Positions 46,853 through 61,800 are shown, numbered from the stretch's first letter. The stretch is DNA of 64,000 nucleotides from Amphiura filiformis (GCF_039555335.1 NC_092628.1:94685782-94749781), one strand, 5' to 3'. Made by a program: numbers and translations. Notes: generated by a model not told the origin, from the sequence alone.

Positions 46853-49800
46853 GTAAGCTACTAAGCTAAGTAATATTAGGATCAAATGACATGATTGAGT
46901 AGTAAGCTTACTTACAAAACATGCAGAATATTAACATTATATAAATTAGTATAAAGGTTCCTTTGACAGCGTTAACCATTCTCTACATCTGACAGTGGGG
47001 CTGTAGCTACGGACGTAGGCGTCCATTACTGCTACACTGCATATACGTGCGCGACGTCAAGCGTGTGACAAACCGTTCAAACCCAAGGGAACGTCCATTA
47101 TATTATAGGTAACCCAGGCAAACCTTAGTTAACACATTTGCTGGTCAGCCAAATTCGCCGACAATGTCAATGCATTTTTACATAGAAATTTAAAACTTGT
47201 GCCCGAAGAAAGAAACCTACATAAATATGTTTTCTATACTTCACTTGACCCAAATATATGATTTTTTATGGTGATAAGTCACCCGCACATGGAATTTTAG
47301 AGGATTTTGATAGCAGTTCCATTAAAAAAGCTGCTATCGCCATGAGACTAAGATCTAGAAACACCCCGAAATGCCGCTTTGGGGAATTTTGCTAGCTGAA
47401 TCTTTTGATGAAAGTCAGTCTTTGACAAGATGTAACTTTGCTACGGAAAGTGCTATGAAAAAAAGGTTTTCAGTTTTGGCTTTGTTTACTAAAAGGGCTT
47501 TAATTTGATATATAAAATGATGCAGTTTGATGGCAAATTTGAATTCACCTAGGATATTTATTTATTTATTCTTTCTTTAACCAGGGTAGCCCCTTCAGTA
47601 ACTGGTACTGATCTCCAAGGGGGCCCTGAGTGACAATTTACAGCACACAATATAATAAAAGAAGTTGATAACAATTAAAAGCAATGCATGGAAGCAAAAG
47701 TTACTTAAATACAGTATTTACATTGTACATCAGGTCAAGTAATAATTACATTATACAGAATAGATAACATTGTACAAGTTTTACAATCAAATAGTGAGTA
47801 AAAGACAAAAAAATTATATAAATTTGTGGAATTCAATAAATCAAATAATTAAGTCAAATCACAATTTTGAAATACAGTTTTTAAAAGTATGAACGGTCAT
47901 AGAATCAAAGTTTCCACGGATGTCTCGGGGGAGTCTATTCCAAGCATAACATGATCTGTAGTGAAAAGTTCTCTTACCAGGATTTATGTTCCATTTTGGA
48001 ATGACAAGAGAATTGAAAGTTTGGCTTCTAGTACCATGAGTATGAAGAGATTGCATATAAGAAAATTGAGAAAATAAATATGATGGTGCATTATGGGTAA
48101 GACACTTGAACACAATAATCAAAAGTTGTTTCTCCCATCTTGTATGAAGTTTATCCCAGTTAAGAGAATCCATCATGTCTTTAATAGGTGTTCTTATATC
48201 CGCTGATAAAAGAATACGAGCAAGTCTATTATGATGTACTTGAAGTGAAGTTGAAAGAGAGTTTATGCAATTTGTCCAAACAGGACTACAATAGTCAAAG
48301 TGTGGCATGACAAGGGCATTGGCAAGCATTTTAAGGGTATCATTTGGGAGATAATATTTGAGTCTACTGAATAATGCCAATACGCTTTTGAGATATTAGA
48401 AGAGAGATGGTTTACATGTTCATGCCAAGATAATAATTGATCAAATACAACACCAAGATACTTAAATTTATCAACTCTTTCAATATTATTACCATTGTAT
48501 GAAACATCAATGTCATCAAATGTATTCAGCATATAACTAGTACCAAAAATCATGAGTTTTGTTTTCTTGATATTCAAGGTGAGATTATTTTCATTCAACC
48601 AAGATGCAACATTTGACAAATTTTCATTTAATTCTGCTTGAAGAGTTGCTGCATCATTAGAACTACAAATAAGAGTTGTGTCATCTGCATACATTATAGT
48701 TTTACAGTTTACAGAGTTTGGAAGTGAATTTACAAAAATGATAAATAATAAAGGCCCCAAGATTGTACCTTGTGGAATACCAATATTCACATCTTTAAAG
48801 TCAGACATAATAGAGGAAATGTTAACAGCTTGAGACCTATTACTGAGATAAGAAATAAACCATTTTAGACATGAGCCAGAAATACCACATTGCTTTAATT
48901 TGTTAATTAAAAGACTATGGTTGATGGTATCAAAAGCCTTCTTGAGATCCAGGAAAATTGCACCAGTTAATTTTCTATCATTCATGTTTTTAAGAATGTA
49001 GTCAGAGGTATCAAGAAGGGTTGTAGTGGTTGAGTGGTTACTCCTAAAACCAGATTGAGATGGGTGAAGAATACCTTGTTTAGATAAATAAGAATACAAT
49101 TGGTCATGGACAGCACGCTCCAGAATCTTAGAAATTATACATAATACAGAGATAGGTCTATAGTTACTTACATCTGATTTGTCACCATCTTTATAAATAG
49201 GTGTGACTTTTGCAAGTTTCCAATCAGAAGGAAATATAGAAGTGTACAATGAAAGATTACATATATAAGCAAGAGAGTCACAAATAATTGGTGCAGAAAG
49301 TTTCAAGAGTTTCACATTGAAATTATCAAGACCAGAGGACTTCTTATTTGAAAAATTACCAATTTCGTCAAATACAAAAGAAGGAGTAATAAAACCAAAA
49401 TTAAAATTACTAGATACATCATCATCATTACATTCATCATTAGTAACATTTTTACATGAATCATCGTCACTATTATTTACATTGTCAAATTTTTGAGCCA
49501 GAGTAATTCCAATTGATGTAAAGAATGAGTTGAATTCATTAGCAATATCTTTATTACATGTTGTAAACCCATCATCTGTTTGAATAGATCTGACACTTGC
49601 ATTATTTCTTGGAATTAGTTTCTTTATTGTTTTCCATAATTTAGTATTATTATTTACATTTTCTTCAATGGCATCAGTACAATATTTCTTTTTTAAGTAT
49701 CTATTTAAGTTATTTGCTTTGTTTCTTAAAGACTTAGCCATCTTCCAATCTTCTGGATCATTAGTTTTATGTGCTTTTGAAAAGAAGTAGTCTCTATCTT

Positions 49801-52800
49801 TAGTCAGTTTAATATAATCCCCATTAATCCACTCAGGAAGATGACCTTTAATTCTTTTCTCTTTAAGTGGGGCATGTTTGTCACAAACATCATTAAATGT
49901 CTTCTTCCAAACATCCCAAGCATTATTTACATCATTATAATTCATTATATCATTCCAGTTTATGTTCTTCATGTCGTCAATAAAATCATCAGCATTAAAT
50001 TTTTTGAATGAACGAGTTTTAATTGTTTTTGGAGGCTGTGTAAGTAAGATCATCGAAAAGGCTGTTCATAAACATGTTTATACATTTCTCAGTAACCACA
50101 ATTTGATTAACCAACATCAGTCAGGTTTTCGTCCATTTCATTCAACAGAGACGGCGCTAACTGAAATGACAGATTACTGGTTGAGCAATATGAATTCAGG
50201 TAAAATGACTGGCGTAGCCTTTGTTGATTTATGTAAGGCGTTTGATACAGTCAATCATGATATGTTGTTGAATAAATTACATGAAATGGGCGCAACTGAC
50301 CACACAGTTAAATGGTTTCGTTCTTATTTACATGATAGAACACAACGAGTGTCTTTTAAGGAGCTTTATCAAATGAACTTCCTGTAAATTCAGGTGTTCC
50401 TCAAGGTAGCATACTTGGGCCACTATTATTCATCATTTTTATTAATAGCATGTGTAAAGTAATTGAGCATGGTTATATTTCAATGTATGCTGATGATACC
50501 ACACTGTCTGTTAGTGGAGACGATGCTCGTGATATTGCAAGTAAATTAAGGTGTGATCTTGAAAAGCTTATGATTTGGATGCGTACGAAACTCTGATAAG
50601 ACAAAAATCATGCTAGTTGGTACTAGTGCTAGACTTAATAATGTGCATGAAAATGATTTTTCTGTTAGAATTGATGGTAATGATCTTGAATGTGTTGATA
50701 ATTTTAAATGCTTGGGTGTTGTAATTGATAATCAATTAAAATGGCATAAGCAAGTTAATAATGTTGTTCAAATGTTTTTTGTAAACTTGCTTTGTTACGT
50801 CGTGTTAAACCATATCTTAATGTTGATACTTTAAATGTTCTTTATAAAAGTATGGTTCAACCTCACTTTGATTATTGTAGCTTAGCATGGTATGGTTGTT
50901 TTAAAGAAGATTGTCATAGACTTGATGTAATACAAAAGCGATGTGCGCGAGTGATCTTAGGTGTTAATTACTACACTCCATCTAATTATATGTTTCAAGA
51001 GCTAAGGTGGTCACGGCTATCAGATCGTAATAATTATTTCAAAGCTCTAATGATTTATAAATGTCTTAATGGTCTCGCCCACAGTATTTAAATAATATGT
51101 TTAATTATGTGCGTGACAATCACGATCGTGTTACGAGGCAAGCTGCAGCTGATTTGCTAGCTCTTCCACCCATTGTTCATGGTACTGACATCGAGTCTTT
51201 TAAATTTTCGTTCAGCTATAGTGGCGTTAAGCTGTGGAATAATATTGACCCGCCTACTAGAAATGCTGTCAATGTTCAGTCGTTTAAGACAATGTATAAA
51301 AGTAGCCATCTAAAGTAGATTGCATATTCGCTTGATTTGATGTTTTTAAAAGTTGTATATACCTATGATTATATGAAATTACGTGCCATAATTGTTTGTA
51401 TATTATATCTAAATCATGTGTTTTTATGTATAATTACTATATTTTATAAGAGTGTCTTTTAATATTGTTGTAACTTAATTGTATATTGCAGGGCCCCGTT
51501 AGAACAGCTTTAAGCTGATTCGGGTATACCCTGGGTAAAGATAATAAATAATAATAATAATAATAATAATAATAATTTGTTTATTTTTACGTATTACATA
51601 AATCATGCAATGATCACTAAGACCTAGATTATGAACTCCTGAAGATGATACCTTATCTGGTTTGGTAACAAATGCTAAATCAATTTTAGTTTTACTTGTT
51701 TCAGTTATTCTTGTATAATCTTTAATAAGTTGTTTCATGTTACTGTGAGTGGCAAGAGTATTTACTTTACTTGCTTCATACCTTTTACATAAGTCTAAAT
51801 TAAAGTCACCTACAATTATTACATCATCATATAAGGAGGTGTAGTTTTGAAATACTTGATCTAATTTGTCAATGTAATCGACCTTGAGTTGGGTACTCTG
51901 TAAACTGTACCAAGAAGGAGAGGCTTTGTATGTGGCAAATTGATCTCGATCCAGAGTGCCTCAATATTATCATCATGCAAATTAGACTTTTCTTTAAAAA
52001 CAACACCATCTTTCACATAACATAAAATACCACCATGCTGCATTCCTATTCTATCAAGTCTGCATAAATTGTAACCTTCAATAATATACCTATATATTAT
52101 CAATCTCTTTATGGGAAGTCACCACTTGACTTCGATTATTCCGTGGTATCAAAAGCCAAAAGTATACTTGAGTACCACCACCCACGGTCAGCTGACATTA
52201 GCAGATTTAAAAATAAATAAAAATATACATTTAAAATGAAAAATAAATGAAAATGAATCATGATATTATGATTTTAAAATAAATCAAAAATAAAGGAATT
52301 ATATCAGTACTAGATTTATCATGTAAAATAATGAACAAATAAAGTCGTCATTTTAATAAATGACAAACTTATGAAATTAAAATCATGCTAGCAGTACCAT
52401 AAATTCAAATTAATTCATGAATGATAAATAAATGAAAGTTACCTGAAGAAATTTAAAAAATAATAATGTAGGAATAAATAATATTATAGCTAAAGAAAAA
52501 GAAAACAAATCTATGTAATAAAATAATGATAATATTAATATAAAATAAAATAATAATAATAATAATAGGCCTAGTAATAAATAATAATAATAACAATAAT
52601 AATAAATAATAATAATACAATAATAATAATTAACAACATCAAATAATAATAATTTAATAAAAATAATAATAGATAATAAATAAATAATAGTAGAAAATAA
52701 TATTGATTTTAAAATTAATACAAAAAATATTTAAAAAACCCATTAATCCAATTCATTTATATCATGCTATTTTTAATAATATTATCAAACTTATTTCTCC

Positions 52801-55800
52801 ACTGAAAACTATAAAATAACTGTAAATAAATATAATATAGCCTATCGATCAAAACCCATCATAAACATCCAGGCATTGATTGATTGATTGAGGCATCCAT
52901 TACCAAGACAGAGTAAGAGGATTATGTATAATAACAAAGAACTAGTATTATAATAATAAAGGACGTTCCCTTGGGTTTGAATGGTTTGTAGCGTGTGCAT
53001 GATTTGGACCTTGACTTGTGGAAAATAATAAGCGCTGGACGGCTAGCAGTACTACGCTTAATTTGTAAAAGGAAATCTGAATAACATTATACCCGGCGCG
53101 GCAGTAGTACACTACACCACTGACTGGCACTGTCACTACTACTAGCCTAGAACTACTCCACATTCAAGAAAAATACAGCACTAATTTTTGGGGATTAAAA
53201 TTTTAAAAATATTATCATTTTAAATAGCGGTCTTGGTCATGTCAACTCTAGTGTCTGTGTCTGTGATGTAGGTATCCCAGGCAAACCTTAGTTAACACAT
53301 TTACTAGTCAGCGAAATTCGCCGAGACCGGGGCCCAAACACAATGCATATTTACATAGAAATTTGAATTTTTTTCGAGAACAGGTCGGTGAAGGAAACCT
53401 ACATAAATATGTTTTCTATACTTCACTTGACCCAAATATATGATTTTTATGGTGATAATCAAGTCGCACATGGAATTTTAGAGGATTTTGATAGCAGTAA
53501 GCAGTTCCATTAAAAAAAGCTGCTATCGCCATGAGACTAAGATCTAGAAACACCCCTAAATGCCGTTTTGGGAAATTTTGCTAGCAGGATCTTTTTGATG
53601 AAAGTCAATCTTTGACAAGATGTAACTTTGTTACGGAAAGTGCTATGACAAAAATGTTTTCAGTTTTGGCTTTCTTTACTCAAGGACTTTAATTTGATAT
53701 GTAAAATGATGCAGTTTGATGGCAAATTTGAATTCACCTAGCATACCTTGCAGAGTTCTCCTTAATTCAATGATCCAGATCCAGATGATTGTCAAGTTCT
53801 GCCAAATAAAACATTTGCTCGCCTCAATCCTAATCATTCATTTAGTAACTATCTAGTTCACCACATAAACTTGTGGGCATTTGGGGGGGGGGGGACCTCA
53901 AAATTTGGACTACTCGCCATTAAGTTGACTAATTATTATTTTAGCTGAGTCACATGTATGACGCAGTGCTTGTGGGAACTAGGCAAACTTCAGAATAAAA
54001 CTACAATCGCCGATCGCAATGTGATGTCATGATGTGGGACATACATAGGATTGCACAGTGATTAAATTTGGCAAAATTTGACCTTTCTAGGTAAGCTGAC
54101 AAAACTTTGTGTTCGTGACAGTCTTAATACGGCCAAAAAAAATTGTGTGGCCCTCCCAAGCCTAAAATCTGGTGGGTCAGCCGGCCGGATTTTTTTTCTT
54201 TTTTTTAACAGCTGAACCATTCATACTAGAATAGAGACCAAACTTGTCCATTTTACCAGTAAAGAAAATGGAATTCAGTGTTTTGGTGGAAAACCAATTT
54301 ATGTCATAACTTGTCCTGATGAAGTCGAGCCACATCCGGAGCAGGAAAATGGTCAAGCTTTCGTCAGATGTAGCTCTGACTTCATCAGTCCTGATGAAGT
54401 CAAAGCCACATCTGACGAAAGCTTGACCATTTTCACACAGTGACTGGCTGCACCAGTACTGTAGTTTTCACACATTGACCAGCTGCACCGGTAATGCACA
54501 TGATATCCGATGGCACACCCGAATAAAAATCAGTTATTATGGAATCCCGTCGTGAAAGCCTATCTACTACTGTAACACCCATCGTATGTGTGAGAGTTAC
54601 GGTTTTGACAATTGGACAAGCCTTAGATGGTTTATATACCGGCTCCATACATTCGATGTATGTACCTATCTACTTACTAATAACAATAACAAGGCAACTG
54701 GTAGGGGCACCGAAGGCAATTGCCTTAGGTTATTTTGCAGCCTGCCCCTCAGACGACAACCATGGCACTTGCCTCTGTTCATTCATTCATTCATTCTCTA
54801 GTCTAATTCATTAGTTTATTCATTTGTTCAATTTACTTTTTTATTTTTTTATTTTGTTTTTTTATTCTATTTTTTGTAGGTCACAGTTGGTAAGAATGGT
54901 TCCTGTGCACAATATGGAATGATTGCAGTGCAAGATTTAGAGGATGAAGAAGTGCTGTTTGAGACTCCTCGTCCAGTCTTACTACATCCACAAACCAGTG
55001 CCATATCCAAAATTCTTGAGCAAGGTAAGCACTTCAAGAGCTTTCAAGGACATAGTATTCTGTCTCGATAATGTTTTTCAGACTCACTGCATCTCTTGTG
55101 AACTCGAGCTTTGAATTTACACACGTTTAACACGTTAGTTAACACATTCGAGGTTAGAGTCCATTGCTATCGTATTTCGGTAGATCAGCATTGATATTGT
55201 TATGTTAAATATTCTGTTAATGTTTAAATTTGGATGAAAGTTATTTTGATAAGCCAACTGTATCTTTCGAGCAAAGGTTGCATATTTTAAACAGTCTAAA
55301 GTTTAGTTGAAGTGCAAGATTAGGCACTTGCTGTGATCGACTTTGGTTACTTCCAAACTTCCATTGCTTTACACAGTGTCATGCTTCATCAATTTTTTCT
55401 AGATTAGCAATGGACTCTAGCCTCAAATGTGAAGCTATTGGAGAACAAATTTGAAGCTAGAGTTCTTAAGCAAAGTAGCACTAGCCTATGAAGGCATTGA
55501 GTCAAGGAAGGTGTCCAGAGACTCTTTACTACATGGTAAGTTAAGAGCCAAGTGGTTACAATTAAGGGTCCTGGACTCTCAAATGCAAGTTATCGCAACA
55601 TCTGTTTATCCTGCAGGTCTTGGACACTGGCGTGTCCAGGATCTGTTCCTGCGGGGGGCTCAGGGGGGCTTTCAGAGTTATGCGGGAGGGGGGGGATAGG
55701 GCTTAATGACTAAAATCGCCAAAAAACGGCTGATTTTACATGATTTTTAATGAAGTGTGGGGGCTTCAGCCTTCAAAGCACCCCCCTGGACACGCCACTG

Positions 55801-58800
55801 TTGGAAGTCTTGTTCCCACTCTGTTGTGTTCCACGGTGCAGTATGTGATTGATCAGTAAAGCCAATATATCATTATTCACGAAGAGGGGGAAACTGTGTT
55901 GCAGTTATATTGTATTGTCTCATATAACATGGTCATTCAAGTGAAAAGTGAAATTATTGCAGTGTGTGGTTTCTCACAAGGATGGCTCCAGAGGGTGGAG
56001 TGTATGGGGATTTAGAAATGCCCCTCCTCCAAAAAATGGGGGTGGAAAGTAATGAAGATTTAAGCAATTTTGACAAATTTTTAAAAACATTTTTGACTCC
56101 AATGGGGCGGAGATACCCCTCGGCCCTCGGCTCCCCCATAATGGCCAAATAGAGTCATATTTGCTGTGTGTGCTGGAAACTTTCAAGATCCGAACTCTTT
56201 CAAAAACCTAACTGCCCCTGGTCTCTCAAATGCACCTAATTGAATAGTGCAATAAGTGCATATAAAAATATAAACATTCAATGTGTATTATTTGTTTGCA
56301 CCTTTGCTTTCAGGTAGAGATCAACTACAAAGTAACAGCGGCTGGGTACCTTTACTTTTGTCTCTGATGTTCGAATACACCAATCAGACCTCGAAATGGA
56401 GACCATATCTAGACCTCTGTCCAGATTTTGATGAACTAGACCAGCCAATGTTTTGGAGCAGGTTTGTATGAAAAAGACATTCTTAATGATATATACCTGA
56501 ACTATATTTTCTGTAATAAATACCCTGGGGCAGGGGCATTTATATACGAAAGGAGGCGTTAAATAGCATGATAAGAGGAAAATTTTAAATGAAAATATTA
56601 TTATATAATTTTTACAAGCTTAAATATCAGGGTGAAAATCACAAAATATAGAATCTGTTCTGGGTTCATATATCCAATATGATATGTGCCCACATAAACC
56701 ATTTTTATACGGCACAATATTGGGAAATAATAAGAAATTACATTTGTAAACTTGTGCATGTTTAAGCAAGAATGTGATTTACTGGATGGAAGTGGAGGTT
56801 TTACAATAGCTTTTGTCCATGCAATATCATGATTTAAGACATTTTAAGCTTACTCACAGTCTCAGTTGATATGGCATTGAAATTTTTCATAATTTTTCAT
56901 GTCATAATTCCACACTTGTGAATCAGAGTACCAGGAGTATGTTCTGTTTACTCTGTTCATTCTTGTTCACTGCATGTTTAGCTTGTAAGCAATAAATTGG
57001 ATCATCCTTGGGTATCATCTATACAGATACTATAGTATTAGTATAGGCAAAGTTTTAGTTTGGGATGGCTTTTGACCTTTTTTTCTCTAAAAATGTATTG
57101 ATTATAGAATTGAAACTTTCATTCCCAGTGAAGCTGTGTTTCATCTGGTGAAACAGAATAATTTTTTATAGATATATAATTTTTTGCCATCTTTTTCTGA
57201 CATAAGGGCGTATTACACTAAATCACTGCGCGAAAGGTGCAATGGTGATGAGTTCCGGTTAAACGTATATGGCTACATGAGACAATGTGGTGTCCTTAGA
57301 GACCATGTTCTTCGTGAGGTTGGCATGTTCTGATTTAAATGAAAGATGCTAACCTATTAATGAGTAAAATAGATATGAAATTATACAAATCGATTTCACA
57401 AGAAAAGTAGGCCCTGTCCGAATTACTGCTAACGGAACAAGTTTTAATGCTAGTTTTGGGGTTGAAATAGCGGCGTCGCTTTTCAAATTTTTTTAATAAA
57501 AAACTGAACCTGTAAAGTTCCCCAAAATTGAAGCTTAAATCAAATTTCAGTCCTTAATTAATACAGGGATGACGTTAAAAAGTGACAAATATTGTCACGC
57601 CTGGTAGAAAACGCCGTTTAAAAAAGGTGATTTTTACGTGCTTTTCAATGGAGAAGTTATTTGGTGGTTTACGCCCATAAGGAATAGATGACAGTATTCA
57701 TTTCATGGTGTACATATTTATATCCAATCTGTACATTTATTTTATGATATAACAGAGAAGAAGTAGAGGAAGAATTACGCGGTACAGGAATTCCTGCATC
57801 AGTGAAGAGAGACGAGGAGAATATGAGCAGAGAGTACCAGTCTATTGCATTGCCATTCATGATGAAACACACAGACACATTCAAGTAAGCTTTATCTGTA
57901 ATTGCTTATTATATCATCCTCAATTCTTGTTCATTGATTAGGCAATAATAACTGTGTGTTATCTGTTTTAGGGTCATTGCATGAAATCAGAGGGCTTTGT
58001 TTTGGGCCAATATAATTTTCCAAGAGAGTGTGAGCTCCCTGAGGAAAAATACCTAGGCCCAATACAAATACAGACAATTTCATGCAATGACGATAAAACA
58101 TATAATACAAAATTGTCAGATTATTTGTATGTAGGATAAGAACAATTATGCACTTTGCAGTCAATTGTGAGATATCAATGACCTACATTTTTGTTTGTGT
58201 GTTTGCAAATAATAAGATATGGATCAAATGCATCACTTATGACTGCTCATCTTGTGCTGCTGGCTTATACAATGTGATCCAAAAAGATATCTGCTTGTCC
58301 CTTTAACAGCTATCATGTATAAGACCTTTTTGGACAACTTGTTATCATTAAACATAACTATACCATTTGTTACCCTGATGGGGCAGTGACGTCAGTGTGC
58401 ATTTCATTGGTGCTAGCGTTCCCTCACAATGTGTGTGTGTACCCCAGCGCTTTGAGCGAACGCTAGCTATTTGAGACAGCGCCAATGTAATGCGCGCTGA
58501 CGTCACTGCCACATCAGGGTGATAAATGGTATATTAGTATAAGAGGTCATTGACTCTCTTGTAGGACACATAAACTTAGTCATCACTGAAAAATTAGAAA
58601 CAGCTAACTATGAAAATGTTTTTGTATCTAAAAATCTGGAATAATTGAGTTTTTTTTGTATGTTTGTTTGTTTTTGCTCTTATTTGATTGAAAATGTCTA
58701 TAATGATATTCAATTGCAAATTATTTCACATTTTATCCAAATTGTGTAAATTTCTTCTTTTTCTTTTGACATTTTTACTGTAGCCCTGAAATTCACACAC

Positions 58801-61800
58801 TAGATCTATACAAGAAGATGGTTGCCTTTGTGATGGCGTACAGTTTCACAGAGCCTCCCAGTATCCTTGATGATGATGATGACTCTCCTGCGCCTCCTCC
58901 TATGATGGTTGCTATGGCAGACATTTTGAATCACATATCAAAGAACAATGCAAAGTTGAGATTCGGTAAAGACAGTCTCAAGATGGTTACGACGAGGAAA
59001 ATTGCCAAGGTAGTATTTTTGTTTTTTCTTTACAAACTTAGACCCCGTTTACACAGAGCCTGAAGTCAACTTTAGTCGACTTTGAACTCGACTTCATTTG
59101 TGGGTAAACATGGTCTTCGCGTTTTGAACTCAACTTCAGAATGATGACCCGGAGCAACATTTGTTGAATTCAAAGTCAACTTCAAACTCGACTTATGCAG
59201 TGTAAACGAACACATAATATGAAGTCGACTTCATAATGGTAATTTGAAGCATGAGCAAATGATGGCATAAAAGTCGAATTCACAATTTGTTTTGAGCTTG
59301 ACTTCTGTGTAAACACCCCGTCAAGAAATAATTTATGCTAATCCTTAGTCACAATCTGAATTTAATATCGTAATTGAAGTCGACTTCTCTCTGTGTAAAC
59401 GGGTCTTATTCTCTAATATTCCTGCATCAGAAAAGCTGTTCAAGGTTAATGCTATTTGCACCTTGGATATTTCTAACAATGGTGACTACCATGCTGACAT
59501 TTTATCTACAGGCTGTTTTGCCCATTTGTGATGCGATGAAGCAAAATGCTGAAAAAAAAGTCATTTTAAGTTATGATCATTCATATTTGTAATTTTCTCA
59601 AAAGTAAGACCCACATTTGGAAGTAAAATGTGCCATATCTTATGTATTTTCCTCCCAGAATACGTACTTACAGATATTTGTCTTTTTTCCTTTAAAAGAT
59701 ATGGTAAAAATGACATATTCCTGCCAAATGACCATCTATGCTGCATTCAATTGGTTTCAAGAACTTTGTGATAGCCACTTGATTCAGTTAGAAATGTATT
59801 ACTGCAGAGTGCAGTCCTAACCATGCATTTTGCAAAATAACACATAAACAAGAAACTTATTTGAATAATAATGTTTAATCAATCTTGTGAAACATTATTG
59901 AGTGATATTATGATTCACCATAGATTTAGAAAGACACTGTTTTGATAAACGTCATATCAGTGTACATGCTGCTAAACTGTATGTGCATATTTTCCTGTGT
60001 TATATTCTTGCAGGGTGAGGAGGTGTTCAACACATATGGGGAGCTAGCAAATTGGCAATTACTACATATGTATGGCTTTGCTGAATCTTATCCAGAAAAT
60101 ATATATGACACCGTAAGTTATCTAACTTTGTATTGATTGTGATACCCAGGATGTCTTTGAGTAGTTTCTGTTATATATGTAAAGGAATTAAGCTTTAAAT
60201 TGGGTACCATATTGCCCTCTCTGAAAATTTTCAGGGATACAATGGGGACAGCAAAGAGTAAAGTGTCATTAGAATTACTACAAATGGGACAAAATATTGA
60301 CAAATGGGGACAAAAATGTGTCTTTCCCCCACACAAAAACCCTGGCTACGCCACTGGGTGCCTTGGGTATATCAAATTATTTTTGATTTCACAATGTTTA
60401 TTACTATTATTATTATCTATCACATTTGTTGAGCGCCTTTTAACATTAAGAATGTTTCAAAGTGCCACTGTTTAAAGGTTAATTTGGTTGTGATTTAGGG
60501 GTATCAAGTAGAATGATATCGGTATCAATAGGTGACATACCAAACAGATGATCAGTAGTTATTGTTCTCTGCTCAGCAGTAAGTGTGTGCATCATGTTTT
60601 GTTGAGGAGTCTATATCAGGTATAGGGCAATCTGTGGACCAGGGAAGTAATCAAGTGCAGTTACTTGCTTTGATTTTTTAAAAGTCCTCTGATGTTTACA
60701 ATAAACATATTAACCCTAATGTTGTTACAGTGGTTTGAATTGGAGGTGTCCCTCCCCCTACCCAGCTGTAGGCGAGGCACCAGGTTGTACAGTATTTTGT
60801 AGTACACAGTGATATAACTTATAAGGGTTAAAATATGTCTATTCCTGATAATTGATTTTTATTATAGTCAGTTCAGTTCTGGTTATCAAGCTCTCTTCAG
60901 AAAATAACAATACCCAGTTTGCGCAGTGTCGATCCTGTTTCAGTTATGTATTTTTTACCCACATCTCCGTACCATCTAGGTAGACATTCCCATGTCAGTA
61001 CTACACAAGTGTGCCTCATCTGTGGATGGTTGTGATGCAAATTTACTAGAGCAGAAGTGGAAATTCCTTCAAGGCTTGGATCTTGTATCCGATGATGGTG
61101 CTTTTATTCTTGGTGTGAATGGTGTACTTACTGAGACTGAAATGGAGATGGCACTCAAGGTAAGAAGATATCTTAACTGCTTATAAAACTTACTGGTACA
61201 CTTTAATAAGAAAAAATTTCTTAAGTCCTTGGACACTACTGCCTTTCTTATAGTGTCTCTGGTTGATTGATACCTGATATAATCATCTGAGTAACCAATC
61301 ACAATAGAGCTTTTAGATCACTTAGTAGTTTTAAGATTAATCCTATTGACTCTGCTTACAATATCTCAGATTGGCTCAATACATGATGTAGCTCACTTTG
61401 TGACCAATCAAAAAAGTTCTTAGGGGCTGAAAATTTGCCAGGTAGTGCTAATGGGGACTTATTAAGAAATCAGTATTTTGCTGATTATGAGAGTAACATT
61501 TCATAAATAACCAAATTTTGTGTGCACATAAGGTTAGTGCTTGTATTTGTGTCATTGGCATATCCTTTGTGAAGATGTTTGTGAGAACCCAATTTGTCAA
61601 TTTACTCTCTCCTGTCGAATGAAAATACTTATATCGTCTGCTAATTCTGTGCTGTGAATTGTTTATTTACCTTCAGGTGATATGTATGAGTGCAACAGAA
61701 TTCCAGGAATACAAGGATAATGAAGGATGGAGTAGTGATGATGAAAGTGGTACTGAAAATCTCCTAAGTAATGGTAGGTTCCTTGATGCAACTTTGTAGG

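Larger units (their letters stand above)
46853..54879 (+). other. SETD6 intron 1 (8.0 kb) with nested LINEs
   Basis: Contains a diverged direct repeat pair, two opposed LINEs, AT-rich low complexity and a hairpin. It ends in a pyrimidine-rich acceptor (TTTTTTGTAG). In 53744-54344 I see no feature. Confidence 0.85.

Noticed and set aside
54391-54434. Functional hammerhead ribozyme
   Set aside because: CTGATGA and GAAA are present, but an extra A offsets stem II. Pairing to the opposed copy explains the sequence equally well. Kept only as something to test.
55964-56186. Short ORFs on both strands in SETD6 intron 2
   Set aside because: Opposed frames over the same G-rich stretch, no family match, not flanked by splice sites in SETD6 phase.
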